DNA of 47,694 bases. Origin: Hyphomonas sp. UBA5111 (GTDB lineage Bacteria > Pseudomonadota > Alphaproteobacteria > Caulobacterales > Hyphomonadaceae). Positions 35,184 to 44,691 of this stretch are shown here, piece by piece. The stretch is from assembly GCA_002414505.1 (NCBI GenBank), contig DHZF01000160.1:1-47694 (forward strand). The letters are read 5' to 3'. The notes under the pieces are model-generated. The model had not been told where the DNA came from. It searched no databases and worked only from the letters and a program-made list of their open reading frames with translations. The stretch's first letter is position 1; each line of letters starts with the position of its first letter. Both the position numbers and the translations under genes were made by a program.

Positions 35184-35261
35184 AGCTTTTATATGAACAA
35201 GCGCACAAAGTGATGTCTACCCTTTGTCGAGCCTCTCGGCCCGCCAAAGGCGAAAAATTGC

Positions 35262-36632
35262 CTAGCTCTCGGTATCGGGTTGATTCTCAAGAAACTTTTC
35301 GAGCCAGTGAATATTGTATTCACCCGCGAGCACTTCATCATTCTCGACGAGCCGGCGATGCAGGTCGAGGGTCGTGAAGACCCCGCCAATGACCATTTCC
35401 TGCAGCGCTCTTCGAAGGCGCATGATGCATTCCCGCCGCGTGCGTCCATGCACGATCAGCTTGCCGATCAGCGAGTCGTAGTGCGGCGGAATCCGGTATC
35501 CGGAATAGGCCGCGCTATCGAGACGGACGTCGGGGCCGCCCGGTGCGTGGAAATCCGTGATCAGGCCCGGAGAGGGAACGAAGGTTTGCGGGTGCTCGGC
35601 ATTGATCCGGCATTCGATGGCGTGGCCGACCAGCATGACATCTTCCTGACGGAAGGAGAGTTGCTTGCCTTCGGCAATCCGGATCTGCTCGCGGACGAGG
35701 TCGATGCCGGTGATCATCTCGGTCACAGGATGTTCGACTTGAAGACGCGTGTTCATTTCAATGAAGTAGAACTTGCCGTCTTCGTAGAGGAATTCGATCG
35801 TCCCGGCGCCGCGATAGCCGAGCTTTTCCATGGCGCGGGCACAGATGCCGCCGATCTCTTCGCGCTGGGCCTGGTTGAGGGCCGGTGAGGGCGCCTCTTC
35901 GAAGACCTTCTGGTTGCGGCGCTGGAGGGAGCAATCGCGCTCCCAGAGGTGCGCGACATTGCCATGCGTGTCAGCAATGATCTGGACTTCGATATGGCGT
36001 GGGCCCTGAAGGTATTTCTCCAGGTACACGGCGTCATCGCCAAACGCAGCCTTGGCTTCGGTCTTGGCGGTGCGGACCGCGTTTTCGAGATCGGCTTCGG
36101 TCTTGGCGAGTTTCATGCCGCGACCGCCGCCGCCAGCAGAGGCTTTCACCAGGACAGGGAAGCCGATCTTCTTGGCGGCCTTCTTGGCCTCGGCAATCGA
36201 AGACAGGGCGCCTTCCGAGCCGGGGACACAGGGCACGCCAGCTTCGATCATCGCGGCCTTGGCCGCGATCTTGTCGCCCATGATGCGGATATGCTCGGCC
36301 GTGGGGCCAATGAAGGCCAGCCCATGCGCTTCGACCATTTCGGCGAATTGGGCATTCTCGGACAGGAAGCCATAGCCAGGATGGATCGCGTCGGCGCCGG
36401 TGATCTCGGCGGCAGCCAGGATCTGCGACTTCTTCAGATAGCTTTCGGAGGATGGCGCAGGCCCGATGCAGACGCTTTCGTCTGCGAGGCGCACAGCCAT
36501 GGCGTCACTGTCCGCTTCGGAATGGACCACGACTGTGGACAGGCCCATTTCCTTGCAGGCGCGGTGAATCCGCAGCGCGATCTCACCGCGGTTTGCGATG
36601 AGAACCTTCTTGATGACAGGTTGGTCAGCCAT
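35262..36632 (-). CDS. accC: Acetyl-CoA carboxylase biotin carboxylase subunit
   Basis: 456 residues. The N-terminal preATP-grasp domain starts [15 protein letters not shown]; the ATP-grasp domain has [12 protein letters not shown] and [31 protein letters not shown], and [21 protein letters not shown] follows. The C-terminal domain includes [12 protein letters not shown]. It carboxylates biotin on BCCP with ATP and bicarbonate. The start is one base after the accB stop, so translation is probably coupled to keep the BCCP to BC ratio. A YGxRIP-type end ([19 protein letters not shown]) is complete. Confidence 0.98.
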   Translation of the reverse strand: MADQPVIKKVLIANRGEIALRIHRACKEMGLSTVVVHSEADSDAMAVRLADESVCIGPAPSSESYLKKSQILAAAEITGADAIHPGYGFLSENAQFAEMVEAHGLAFIGPTAEHIRIMGDKIAAKAAMIEAGVPCVPGSEGALSSIAEAKKAAKKIGFPVLVKASAGGGGRGMKLAKTEADLENAVRTAKTEAKAAFGDDAVYLEKYLQGPRHIEVQIIADTHGNVAHLWERDCSLQRRNQKVFEEAPSPALNQAQREEIGGICARAMEKLGYRGAGTIEFLYEDGKFYFIEMNTRLQVEHPVTEMITGIDLVREQIRIAEGKQLSFRQEDVMLVGHAIECRINAEHPQTFVPSPGLITDFHAPGGPDVRLDSAAYSGYRIPPHYDSLIGKLIVHGRTRRECIMRLRRALQEMVIGGVFTTLDLHRRLVENDEVLAGEYNIHWLEKFLENQPDTES

Positions 36633-36633
36633 A

Positions 36634-37101
36634 TTACTCGATCAGTATGAGAGCTTCGCCATATTCGACTGGCTGGGAATCCGAAACGTATATTTCCTTC
36701 ACGATGCCCGCCTTGTCGGCCTCGACCGGATTGAACGTCTTCATCGCTTCGACGAGAAGGACTGTATCGCCCTTCTTCACCTTGTCGCCAACAGCCACGA
36801 ATTGTTTCGCGCCGGGTTCGGGCGACAGATAGACTGTGCCGACCATGGGAGACTTGATTGCCTTGTCAGACGCCGCAGGCGCAGCGACCGCGTCGGCGAT
36901 CGGTGCTGCAGCAGGGGCGGCTGCGACAGGGGCCGCTGCCGGGGCGGCCATGGCGGCCTGAACGACAGGCGCAGCAGGCTTGCTTACGCGGATGCGCAGG
37001 CCTTCATGTTCAACTTCAACCTCGCCGAGGTCTGCTTCCCGCAGAATGGCTGCGAGTTCCCGGACAAGTCCGGTATCCAGCTTGTTCTTGGTGGTGCTCA
37101 T
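36634..37101 (-). CDS. accB: Biotin carboxyl carrier protein of acetyl-CoA carboxylase
   Basis: 155 residues. The biotin site is K121 in EAMKTFNPV, near the C-terminal biotinyl domain (about 80-155) that also has [13 protein letters not shown]. An Ala/Pro-rich flexible linker (about 42-78) joins it to the N-terminal part, which binds the carboxylase subunit. The usual second Met after the biotin Lys (AMKM) is Thr here (AMKT), a tolerated variant. BCCP carries carboxybiotin to the transferase AccAD. It lies between aroQ and accC, the standard order. Confidence 0.97.
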   Translation of the reverse strand: MSTTKNKLDTGLVRELAAILREADLGEVEVEHEGLRIRVSKPAAPVVQAAMAAPAAAPVAAAPAAAPIADAVAAPAASDKAIKSPMVGTVYLSPEPGAKQFVAVGDKVKKGDTVLLVEAMKTFNPVEADKAGIVKEIYVSDSQPVEYGEALILIE

Positions 37102-37116
37102 GGGATGTCAGGTCTC

Positions 37117-37551
37117 TTATTTGCCCGTCAGGGTCTTTGCCGCCATTAGCGCCAGCTCATAACCATAGGCACCAAGGCCTGCAATCGTGGCCTTCACGGC
37201 GGGGGAAACATAATTCACCTGGCGGAACGCCTCGCGCGCCGCAGGATTCGACAAATGCACTTCAATTACAGGGATCTTGCACGCTTTCAGCGCATCGTGA
37301 AGAGCAATGGAGGTATGTGTGTAGGCGGCCGCGTTCAGAATGATTGCGGACCCTTGTTCGGATGCCTCCTGGATCCAGCCGACCAGTTCGCCTTCATGAT
37401 TCGTCTGGCGCAGCTCCAGAGCGGTTCCGTCTGCCAGAGATTCAAGGCGCGCATGGATGTCGGCCAGCGTGTCTTTCCCGTAAATCTCCGGCTCACGTGA
37501 GCCGAGAAGGTTGAGGTTCGGGCCTCCGAGGACATATACGGGCTTGGACAT
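37117..37551 (-). CDS. aroQ: Type II 3-dehydroquinate dehydratase
   Basis: 144 residues from ATG 37551 ([25 protein letters not shown]), the normal length. Active-site parts: [14 protein letters not shown] (Arg and Tyr on the mobile loop), [29 protein letters not shown] and [12 protein letters not shown] (catalytic His). It dehydrates 3-dehydroquinate in the shikimate pathway and forms dodecamers. The open frame extends to 37674 across the thiS promoter side without family character. It heads the aroQ-accB-accC operon and is divergent from thiS. Confidence 0.97.
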   Translation of the reverse strand: MSKPVYVLGGPNLNLLGSREPEIYGKDTLADIHARLESLADGTALELRQTNHEGELVGWIQEASEQGSAIILNAAAYTHTSIALHDALKACKIPVIEVHLSNPAAREAFRQVNYVSPAVKATIAGLGAYGYELALMAAKTLTGK

Positions 37552-37615
37552 AGTGTTCCGTCTTGCTCTGTAACGCCCGGCAAGGCAAGGGGGCCGGTGA
37601 ACGGAGAAAACCCGA

Positions 37616-37828
37616 ATGTTGATTACAGTCAATGGCGAGTCTCGCGAAGTCGAACCTGGCACGACGCTTGCCATGCTGGCGCTTCAACTGGCAGGCGAGT
37701 CGGGCCGCGATCAGCGGGGGATTGCGATCGAACGCAATCTGGAGATTGTCCCGAAATCGGAACATGCCAGCACTGTGATTGAAGCGGGTGACCGTATAGA
37801 ACTGGTCCAGTTCGTGGGGGGCGGCTGA
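37616..37828 (+). CDS. thiS: Sulfur carrier protein ThiS
   Basis: 70 residues of the ubiquitin-like ThiS/MoaD fold, ending in the Gly-Gly tail (QFVGGG) that is adenylated and converted to a thiocarboxylate. [17 protein letters not shown] at the start and [13 protein letters not shown] at the end are typical. It donates sulfur to the thiazole ring made by ThiG. The stop lies 61 bp before the ThiG start at 37890. No TPP riboswitch fits in the 64-bp gap to aroQ. Confidence 0.94.
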   Translation: MLITVNGESREVEPGTTLAMLALQLAGESGRDQRGIAIERNLEIVPKSEHASTVIEAGDRIELVQFVGGG

Positions 37829-37889
37829 CCGCCTTCTACCTCAATCCGGTACCCCTCCTATTCTTTTGACGACCAGACAGGCCAGAATT

Positions 37890-38660
37890 TTGACAGATCC
37901 CCTCATCATCGCCGGCAAATCCTATAATTCCCGCCTGATCGTGGGCACGGGAAAGTACCAGTCCTACCAGCAGAACGCAGAAGCGGCGCGGGCAGCGGGG
38001 GCGGAGATCGTTACGGTCGCCCTGCGGCGAGTGAACCTGTCCAATCCCGATGAAGAGCGGCTGACCGACTTCGTGAAGCCGGATGAATTCACCTATTTGC
38101 CCAACACTGCCGGCTGTTACACGGCGGACGAAGCGGTCCGCACCCTGCGGTTGGCGCGGGAAGCCGGGGGCTGGAATCTGGTGAAGCTGGAAGTGCTGGC
38201 GGACCAGAAAACCCTCTATCCGAACATGCCGGAAACGCTTGAGGCGGCCAAAGCCCTGATCGCCGACGGGTTCGAGGTCATGGTCTATTGTTCCGATGAC
38301 CCGGTCTACGCGAAGATGCTGGAAGATGCCGGGTGTTGCGCGATCATGCCGCTTGGCAGCCTGATCGGGTCCGGACTTGGCATCATGAACCCGGTAAATA
38401 TTCGCCTGATCGTCGAACAGACGCGCGTGCCGGTGATCGTGGATGCGGGCGTGGGTACGGCCTCTGACGCCGCCATCGCGATGGAGCTTGGCTGCGACGG
38501 CGTACTGATGAACACGGCCATTGCCGCCGCAAAAGATCCCATCCGCATGGCCAAGGCCATGAAACATGCCGTGATCGCAGGCCGCGAATCCTATCTCGCC
38601 GGCCGGATGCCCAAGAAGATGTATGCCGATCCGAGTTCCCCGCTCGCCGGCCTGATCTGA
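37890..38660 (+). CDS. thiG: Thiazole synthase ThiG
   Basis: 256 residues if the TTG at 37890 ([23 protein letters not shown]) is used; the TTG at 37866 is the alternative and adds eight residues. No ATG start fits. The TIM barrel shows [35 protein letters not shown], the Schiff-base Lys in LVKLEVLAD, and [31 protein letters not shown]. It joins DXP, dehydroglycine and ThiS thiocarboxylate into the thiazole of thiamine. thiO/thiH and thiE are not nearby. The stop abuts the stop of the convergent GntP gene. Confidence 0.94.
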   Translation: MTDPLIIAGKSYNSRLIVGTGKYQSYQQNAEAARAAGAEIVTVALRRVNLSNPDEERLTDFVKPDEFTYLPNTAGCYTADEAVRTLRLAREAGGWNLVKLEVLADQKTLYPNMPETLEAAKALIADGFEVMVYCSDDPVYAKMLEDAGCCAIMPLGSLIGSGLGIMNPVNIRLIVEQTRVPVIVDAGVGTASDAAIAMELGCDGVLMNTAIAAAKDPIRMAKAMKHAVIAGRESYLAGRMPKKMYADPSSPLAGLI

Positions 38661-40031
38661 TCAGAACAGGGCGAGCCCCGCATACAGAACCAGGCACATC
38701 AGGAATCCGACCACGCTGATCAGCGTGGTGGAGACGGTCCAGGTGCGCAGCGTCTCGCCAGGCGTTATGCCGAAGATGCGCCCCACGAGCCAGAAGCCGC
38801 TATCATTCACATGACTGCCGGTCGTGGCCCCCGCGGCGATGGCGATGGCGACGATACCAAGCTGTGGGGCAGAGAGACCAGCCAGGGCCACGATGGGGGC
38901 TGTGAGCCCGGCGGATGTGATCATGGCGACCGTCGAACTGCCCTGCGCGAGGCGCAGGATGACGGCCAGCACATAGCCCGCGAGCAGGGGGCCAAAGCCC
39001 ATGCCGAGCGCAGCATTTGCGATCTGCTCCCCCGCGCCTGTGTCGACCAGTACTTGCTTGAACGCGCCGCCCGCGCCGGTGACAAGGATGACAGCGCCGG
39101 TCGGCTCAAAGGCGCGGGCCATCGCATCCGACATCAGTTTGCGGCTATGCACGGTCTTTGGATAAAGCAGCAGCCAGGACGCGCCGCACGCAATCAGGAG
39201 TGCGCTGAACGGGTGCCCGACAATTTCCAGGACATATCTGATTGGGCCTGATGGCAGGATATCGGCGAGCGTGCCCAGCAGGATCAGGATGAGCGGCAGC
39301 GTAATGAGGAAGATCGCCCGCTCCGGCTGTGGGGCTGGGCGGTCGGCTTGGGTGTCAATATCGTCCAGTTCGAAGGCGGGATTGCCGATTGGCATCCGGC
39401 TGCGATTATCCAGGAAGATCGCGAAGAGCGGCCCAGACACGGCGAGCGCCATGCCCCCGGTAATCGCGCCGAACAGGATGACCCAGCCCAGATCGGCGCC
39501 GATCAGTTCCGCGATGGCGATAGGCCCCGGTGTTGGCGGCAGGAAGGCGTGGCCGACAGCGAGGCCCGCCATCAGGGGCAGGCCGAGCGACATGGCCGGC
39601 TTGAGCCGCTCATGGGCCATGGTCAGGATCAGCGGCGCAAGAATGATGAGGGCGACATCAAAGAAGACGGGTGTCGAGGCCAGAAGTCCGATGCCGGCAA
39701 TCTTCCATTGATTGGTCTTGAAGCTGGATGTGTTGGACAGCTTCGAGGCAAGCGCATCGAGGGCGCCCGAAGCCTGAAGGATGGCGCCAAACAGAGCGCC
39801 GAGGCCAATCACGGTGGCGATGAAGCCGAGCGTTCCTCCCATGCCGCTGGCCAGGGTGGCGTAGGCTTGCTCCGGCGCCATTCCAGCGGCCAGCGCGCTG
39901 AATATGCTGACCAGCAGCAATGCGGCGAATGCATTCAGCCGCGCGCGCAGGATGAGCACGAGCAAGGCGGCAATACCGAATCCGGTTGCGAGCAGCGGCC
40001 GGTAAACGGTGAGGGCTTCGCTCAGCTCCAT
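38661..40031 (-). CDS. GntP-family gluconate/aldonate permease
   Basis: 456 residues from ATG 40031 (MELSEALTVYRPLLATGF), with about twelve membrane segments. Family marks: LGLPLMAGLAVGHAFLPPTPGPIA near residue 140, LVTGAGGAFKQVLVDTGAG, RLAQGSSTVAMITSAGL and NDSGFWLVGRIF. GntP carriers import gluconate and related aldonates with protons. It is the third gene of the bglX-lactonase-permease operon; its start overlaps the lactonase gene by 10 bp. The substrate is inferred from family and neighbours. Confidence 0.92.
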   Translation of the reverse strand: MELSEALTVYRPLLATGFGIAALLVLILRARLNAFAALLLVSIFSALAAGMAPEQAYATLASGMGGTLGFIATVIGLGALFGAILQASGALDALASKLSNTSSFKTNQWKIAGIGLLASTPVFFDVALIILAPLILTMAHERLKPAMSLGLPLMAGLAVGHAFLPPTPGPIAIAELIGADLGWVILFGAITGGMALAVSGPLFAIFLDNRSRMPIGNPAFELDDIDTQADRPAPQPERAIFLITLPLILILLGTLADILPSGPIRYVLEIVGHPFSALLIACGASWLLLYPKTVHSRKLMSDAMARAFEPTGAVILVTGAGGAFKQVLVDTGAGEQIANAALGMGFGPLLAGYVLAVILRLAQGSSTVAMITSAGLTAPIVALAGLSAPQLGIVAIAIAAGATTGSHVNDSGFWLVGRIFGITPGETLRTWTVSTTLISVVGFLMCLVLYAGLALF

Positions 40032-41041
40032 GCGAGACCGGTTGCCTTCGTCCGGATACGCACCAAAGTATCGTGAGCTGTCATGTAGAGCGTCTGGCCA
40101 TCCGCGTCGCCGAAGCAGCAATTGGCCGTGGCCTTGCCGGTATTGATCCGCGCGAGGGGTTTGCCCTCCGGGGAGAGGAGGAAAACGCCGCCGGGACCGG
40201 TTGCGAAAATATGCCCGGAACTGGCGACTGCCATGCCGTCGGGTAGGCCCGGCGCAAACTCTGACATGAACGGTTTGGCGTCGAACAGGACAGAACTGGA
40301 CGTGCCATCCGGAGACATGCGCAGGATGACCGGCTGGTCCGGGTCAGACTGGCTGACATAGAGGGTCTGGCTGTCGGGCGACAGGGCCACGCCATTCGGG
40401 AAGGTCATCGTGTCGATGAGACGTGTGAGGGTGCCATCCGGCAACAGACGATAGACGCCATTGGCATCCTGCTCCTTCAGAGGCGAGTCATTCATACCCT
40501 CCAACCCATAGGGCGGGTCGGTGAAGAACAGGCTGCCGTCAGGTCCTTCAACGATGTCGTTGGGGCTGTTGAATTTCTTGCCATTGAAGGTCGCGGCGAG
40601 GGTTTCTCGCTGACCGGTCGTGAAATCCATCTTTTCGATGGCGCGTCGTCCATGATTGCAGATAAGCAGCGAGCCATCCTGCGCGATGGCAAGTCCATTG
40701 GCGCCGGGCTCACGGAACCCCGTCGTTTCCCCGAGCGCGACACCCGATGGGTTCAGGAACTCCGTCGCGCCGCCGCCCTCAGACCATTTCCAGGCGATAT
40801 TGCCCGGCACGTCCGTGAAATAGAGACAATTGCGGGCCCGGTCCCATACCGGCCCTTCGCTCCATGTATAGCCGGAGGAGAGGGTCTCAATCGGCGCCGA
40901 GGCATCGATCAGGCTCGTGGCGGCCGGGTCAAAAATCTCGATATGCGATACCGAAGGCGCTGGGTCCGTGCGTGTCGCACAGGCTGAGAGCAGGGTGGCT
41001 GCGGCGGCAGACCCCATGAAGCCGCGTCGTGTCTGGATCAT
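40022..41041 (-). CDS. SMP-30/gluconolactonase family lipoprotein
   Basis: 339 residues. The N-terminus combines a twin-arginine-like motif (RRGFMG) with a lipobox (LLSAC, Cys about 21), so it is probably a lipoprotein facing the periplasm. The six-bladed propeller of the SMP-30 family follows: TWSEGPVWDRARNCLYFTDVPGN (metal-binding Glu), PNDIVEGPDGSLFFTDPPYGL, FPNGVALSPDSQTLYVSQSD and LPDGMAVASSG (Asn/Asp ligands). Such enzymes open aldonolactones to aldonic acids. It overlaps the bglX stop by four bases (ATGA) and the GntP start by ten, so all three are translated as a unit. Confidence 0.92.
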   Translation of the reverse strand: MIQTRRGFMGSAAAATLLSACATRTDPAPSVSHIEIFDPAATSLIDASAPIETLSSGYTWSEGPVWDRARNCLYFTDVPGNIAWKWSEGGGATEFLNPSGVALGETTGFREPGANGLAIAQDGSLLICNHGRRAIEKMDFTTGQRETLAATFNGKKFNSPNDIVEGPDGSLFFTDPPYGLEGMNDSPLKEQDANGVYRLLPDGTLTRLIDTMTFPNGVALSPDSQTLYVSQSDPDQPVILRMSPDGTSSSVLFDAKPFMSEFAPGLPDGMAVASSGHIFATGPGGVFLLSPEGKPLARINTGKATANCCFGDADGQTLYMTAHDTLVRIRTKATGLAWS

Positions 41042-43404
41042 TCTACGGAAATCCTTGTTGCGATGGCACTGGCTGGTACGCCTGTCTCGCGTCCCTCGGT
41101 GATCTCGATGTCGGCGCGGCTGCGTATATCGTCCGCAGAGGCGCCCACCATGAATTCAATCTTCCCAGGTTCGACCACCCAGCCGGTTCGCGCGCCATAC
41201 AGCGCCGTCTGGTCAGGTGAGAGGGTGAAGGTCACCGTACGGAAGTCTCCTGCCGGAATGCGCGTCCGCGTGAAGCCTCTGAGTTCCCGCTTCGGTCGGG
41301 CAATGCTCGCCAGCGGGTCCCGCATGTAGAGCTGGACCACCTCGTCCGCATCGACATCACCGGAATTGGTCACGCGGACACTGAGGACGATGTCGCCATT
41401 GCTTTGGACGGCGCTGGTAAGGTCACCATAGTCAAAGCTGGAATAGCTGAGCCCATGTCCGAAAGGAAAAAGCGGGGTGATCGGAATATCGATGAACCGG
41501 TTTGTGTCTTTCGACAGGTCCGCGTCAGCGGGGCGCCCGCCCGGATATTCGGAATAGGTGTGTGGCACTGCGCCGGTGCGACGCGGGAACTCGATGGGCA
41601 AGCGACCTGCTGGTGAGACGTCACCCCAGATCACGTCTGCCAGTGCGTTCCCTGCTTCCACGCCCAGCATCCACGCATTGAGCACGGCATCGGCGGCTTC
41701 GGCCTCCTGCTCGATCGCGAGCGGCCGTCCTGTCACGAGAATGATCGTCACAGGCTTTCCGGTCTCGAAGATGGCATTGGCCAAATCGGTCTGGTTCTTC
41801 GGCAGGGAAATGTCGGACCGGCTGCGCGCTTCACCGGAGAGATCGAAATCCTCTCCGATCACCAGCAAGACCTGGTCGGCGGCCATGGCTGCATCCACAG
41901 CCTCTTCAATTGAAGACTCCACATCTATTGAGGGATGCGCGCCGGCCGCATAGGTGACGGTCGTGCCGTCCGGCGCGTTCTGCTGCAAGCCTTCAAGCAG
42001 GGAGACGACGTCTTCCGTCTTTCCCTGCGCGCGCCAGGAACCGAGCTGGGTCAGCTTGTCCTCTGCGAGGCCGCCAATCACGGCTACGCTTTGTGGCGCC
42101 TTTGAGAAGGGCAGGGTCTGGTCATCATTCTTGAGCAGCACCATCGACCGGACTGCGGCGTCGTGCGCAGCCTGGCGGTGGGCATCGCTGAGCAGGGTGG
42201 CCGTCTCCCGCTCAGTGTCGTGATAGGCCATCGGATTGTCAAAGAGGCCAAGGCGTTCCTTTGTCGTCAGGATGCGAGCCACGGCTGCGTCAAGATCGTG
42301 CGCCAGACAGTCATCCTGCTGCACGGCGTTCTTGATGCGGGTTGGCAGGACCATGCTGGTCATGTCCATGTCGACCCCGGCGCGCAAGGCGAGGACGCCT
42401 GCCTCTTCCTCGGTTTCGGCGACGCCATGATTGATCAGTTCGGCCACCGCGTTCCAGTCGGACACGATCATGCCGTCAAAGCCCCATTCGCCGCGAAGGA
42501 CATCGTCTATGAGATATTCATTGGCCGTCGACGGAACACCTGCCACGTCATTGAAGGCGGTCATCATGGAGCCTGTGCCGGCTTTAGTCGCCGCGTAGAA
42601 GGCCGGTAGATAGGTTTCCATCAGGCTCTGTTCGCTGATGTCAGCAGATCCATAGTCCCGTCCGCCGGTGGGTACACCATAGGCCCCGAAATGCTTCGTG
42701 GCGGCGAGGATCGTGTTCGGTGCGGCAAGGCTGTCGCCCTGGTATCCTTCGACCTGGGCCACGGCCATGCGGGAGCCGAGATACGGGTCAGCGCCCGCGC
42801 CCTCGACAATCCGTCCCCAGCGGGGGTCTCGGGCGACATCCACCATGGGCGCGAAGGTCCAGTGCAGGCCTGACGCAGACGCTTCATCGGCGGAAATTGC
42901 GGCGGCATCCTTCCACACGGACGGATCCCATGACGCGGCCATGGCCAGCGGGACAGGGAAGATCGTGCGGTAGCCGTGGACCACATCCATCGCAAACAGG
43001 AGCGGAATGCCGAGCCGGCCTTCTTCAACTGCCACTTTTTGAAGTTCCCCGAGGGGCTCGGCGCCCGCGACATGCAGGTAGGAGCCGATCTGCCCGCTCC
43101 GGACCTTGTCGAGCTCTTCCGGGGTCAGTTTGGAATTGAGCGATTTGCTGCGACCGCCAGCGGCCTGATTGAGCTGACCCAGCTTCTCGTCAATCGTCAT
43201 GTGCGAGACCATCGACTGCACCCGTTCCGAGGCGCTGGTCAGGCTCACATTCGCTGAGCAGGCTGGCGTTTCGGAACTGGCCGGCGTGGTCGCAGGCGTT
43301 TCGGCAGCATATTGTGTCGGTGTGGCGCAGGCGGATGCCAGCAGTGTGGCTGACAAGAAGCTGGCCGCAACGGCACCCCTCGTGCCCGTGTGAGCATCGG
43401 TCAT
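41038..43404 (-). CDS. bglX: GH3 beta-glucosidase, lipoprotein (BglX-like)
   Basis: 788 residues. The signal ends in a lipobox LLASAC (Cys26), followed by a Thr/Pro linker. The GH3 N-terminal barrel has MDVVHGYRTIFPVPLAMAAS, ATKHFGAYG and the nucleophile D316 in GMIVSDWNAV. The alpha/beta sandwich domain holds the acid/base region, and a C-terminal fibronectin-like domain (ADEVVQLYMRD, LRGFTRTRIPAGDFRTVTFTL) closes it. It cuts beta-linked glucose from the non-reducing ends of oligosaccharides such as cellobiose, outside the cytoplasm. It is the first gene of an operon with a lactonase and a GntP permease and has a LacI-type operator on its promoter. Confidence 0.93.
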   Translation of the reverse strand: MTDAHTGTRGAVAASFLSATLLASACATPTQYAAETPATTPASSETPACSANVSLTSASERVQSMVSHMTIDEKLGQLNQAAGGRSKSLNSKLTPEELDKVRSGQIGSYLHVAGAEPLGELQKVAVEEGRLGIPLLFAMDVVHGYRTIFPVPLAMAASWDPSVWKDAAAISADEASASGLHWTFAPMVDVARDPRWGRIVEGAGADPYLGSRMAVAQVEGYQGDSLAAPNTILAATKHFGAYGVPTGGRDYGSADISEQSLMETYLPAFYAATKAGTGSMMTAFNDVAGVPSTANEYLIDDVLRGEWGFDGMIVSDWNAVAELINHGVAETEEEAGVLALRAGVDMDMTSMVLPTRIKNAVQQDDCLAHDLDAAVARILTTKERLGLFDNPMAYHDTERETATLLSDAHRQAAHDAAVRSMVLLKNDDQTLPFSKAPQSVAVIGGLAEDKLTQLGSWRAQGKTEDVVSLLEGLQQNAPDGTTVTYAAGAHPSIDVESSIEEAVDAAMAADQVLLVIGEDFDLSGEARSRSDISLPKNQTDLANAIFETGKPVTIILVTGRPLAIEQEAEAADAVLNAWMLGVEAGNALADVIWGDVSPAGRLPIEFPRRTGAVPHTYSEYPGGRPADADLSKDTNRFIDIPITPLFPFGHGLSYSSFDYGDLTSAVQSNGDIVLSVRVTNSGDVDADEVVQLYMRDPLASIARPKRELRGFTRTRIPAGDFRTVTFTLSPDQTALYGARTGWVVEPGKIEFMVGASADDIRSRADIEITEGRETGVPASAIATRISVE

Positions 43405-43451
43405 GATTTCCTCCCCATGAGTGCCGCGTCAGACGCGTTTTCCTTAGGGCA

Positions 43452-43489
43452 ATCATTGGGGGAGTGGAGATTTATGTCAACGCTAACAT
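43452..43489 (-). promoter_or_regulatory. bglX promoter with overlapping LacI-type operator
   Basis: On the minus strand TTGACA (43480-43475) and AATGAT (43457-43452) are 17 bp apart. The imperfect palindrome ATGTTAGCGTTGACAT (43489-43474) contains the -35 box and matches the LacI/PurR-family pattern TGTTAGCGCTAACA at most positions. Binding there would block RNA polymerase. No LacI-family regulator gene is in the window. Confidence 0.65.
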
Positions 43490-43522
43490 TTTGGCGTCTG
43501 CAAACCGCCACGCCGGTCTGAG

Positions 43523-43546
43523 GCTGACGCAGTCGTGTGGGTCAGC
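43523..43546. other. Inverted repeat between oxygenase gene and bglX promoter
   Basis: GCTGAC (43523-43528) and GTCAGC (43541-43546) form a 6-bp stem with a 12-base loop just after the oxygenase stop. There is no T-run on either strand, so it is at best a weak terminator. Confidence 0.3.
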
Positions 43547-43553
43547 GTGAAGG

Positions 43554-44498
43554 CTAGGCTTTGACGAGGCCAATCTCGCGCAGGCGCTCCATCAGGTAGT
43601 CTTGAGCGGTGATTGGCGTCTCGGCCTTGCCCCCTTCAGCCACGCAACCGGGCAGGGCCTCGATCAGGTAATCCTGATTGAAATGCAGGAAGAAGGGGGT
43701 GGAATAGCGCGGGAATTTTGCGCGTTCAGGCGATGGGTTCAGCACGCGGTGCGTGGTCGATGGCAAGACCCCGCCGGTCAGGCGCTGCAGCATATCCCCG
43801 CAATTGATCACCAGCGCGCCGGCAGGCGGATTGACATCCAGCCATTCGCCAGACTTGTGGAGGACCTGAAGTCCGGCTTCTTCGGCGCCAAGCAGCAGCG
43901 TGATCACATTAATGTCTTCATGCGCCCCAGCACGGACCGTGCCTTGGGGTGGCGGGGTCTGCTGCGGCGGATAGTGAAGCAGGCGCAGGATGGAATTGCC
44001 GAAATTGACCTTGTCATCGAACCAGCTCTCGGAGAGACCGAGATGGAGCGCGACGCCCTCCAGGATTTCCCGGCCCATCTCGTCCAGCGCGTCGAACAAT
44101 GCCCGCGTTGCTGCGTCAAAGGTCGCGACTTCCGAAACGCTCGGCGTATCCGCCATGGTGTCGCGATAGGGGCTGTCCTCCGGCAGGGCGCGGCCGGTGT
44201 GCCAGAATTCTTTCAGATCGGCATGGGCATTGGCCTTGGCGTTCTCCGTGCCAAAGGCGGTGTATCCGCGCTGGCCGCCGCCTTCGCGTCCGTCATATTT
44301 CAGCTTTGTCGCGTCCGGCAGAGCAAAAAAGCCCTTGGTTGCCTCAAGATTGCGATCAATGACGCCCTGATCGACCGTATGTCCCGACACCACCGCAAAG
44401 CCGGTTTCCCGGAAGGATTGGCACAGGGCGTCGCCGAATGCCTTCTTATCGGACTTGAAGAGATCAAATGGAACGGGTTTGAAATAATCGGTCATCAT
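43554..44498 (-). CDS. 2-oxoglutarate/Fe(II) dioxygenase, isopenicillin-N-synthase-like
   Basis: 314 residues (ATG 44498, or the next codon ATG 44495). The N-terminal DIOX_N part reads FRETGFAVVSGHTVDQGVIDRNLEATKGFFALP and a later YTAFGTENAKANAHADLKEFWHTGR is usual in this group. The iron site is HED (GAHEDINVITLL) with a distal His in STTHRVLNPSPERAKFPRYSTPFF, where Arg-Ser bind 2-oxoglutarate. These enzymes hydroxylate or oxidise small molecules; the substrate is not evident. It lies upstream of the bglX promoter on the same strand with its own start. Confidence 0.88.
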   Translation of the reverse strand: MMTDYFKPVPFDLFKSDKKAFGDALCQSFRETGFAVVSGHTVDQGVIDRNLEATKGFFALPDATKLKYDGREGGGQRGYTAFGTENAKANAHADLKEFWHTGRALPEDSPYRDTMADTPSVSEVATFDAATRALFDALDEMGREILEGVALHLGLSESWFDDKVNFGNSILRLLHYPPQQTPPPQGTVRAGAHEDINVITLLLGAEEAGLQVLHKSGEWLDVNPPAGALVINCGDMLQRLTGGVLPSTTHRVLNPSPERAKFPRYSTPFFLHFNQDYLIEALPGCVAEGGKAETPITAQDYLMERLREIGLVKA

Positions 44499-44648
44499 GG
44501 TCGGGGTCTCTGGCAGGATACGATCCCTAGATTAGCACAGAGCGCGGTGCGGGCCATACGTAACCCCACATAGGACGCAGTGCGGTGCGGGGCGTGCCCA
44601 GCGGGGTCCAGGACAAGAGATTTTGACCGCTCCACCGAACTCAGGGGC

Positions 44649-44677
44649 TTGCGATCAGGATTGGGTTTCTCTAGACC
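44649..44677 (+). promoter_or_regulatory. Candidate promoter of tRNA-Ser
   Basis: TTGCGA (44649-44654), a 17-bp spacer and TAGACC (44672-44677) end 14 bp before the mature tRNA. The spacing is right; the boxes are moderate. Confidence 0.5.
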
Positions 44678-44691
44678 CCATATTCCGCGCT

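Noticed and set aside
37552..37615. Possible TPP riboswitch before thiS
   Set aside because: Only 64 bp separate thiS from aroQ and no thi-box-like sequence is visible.
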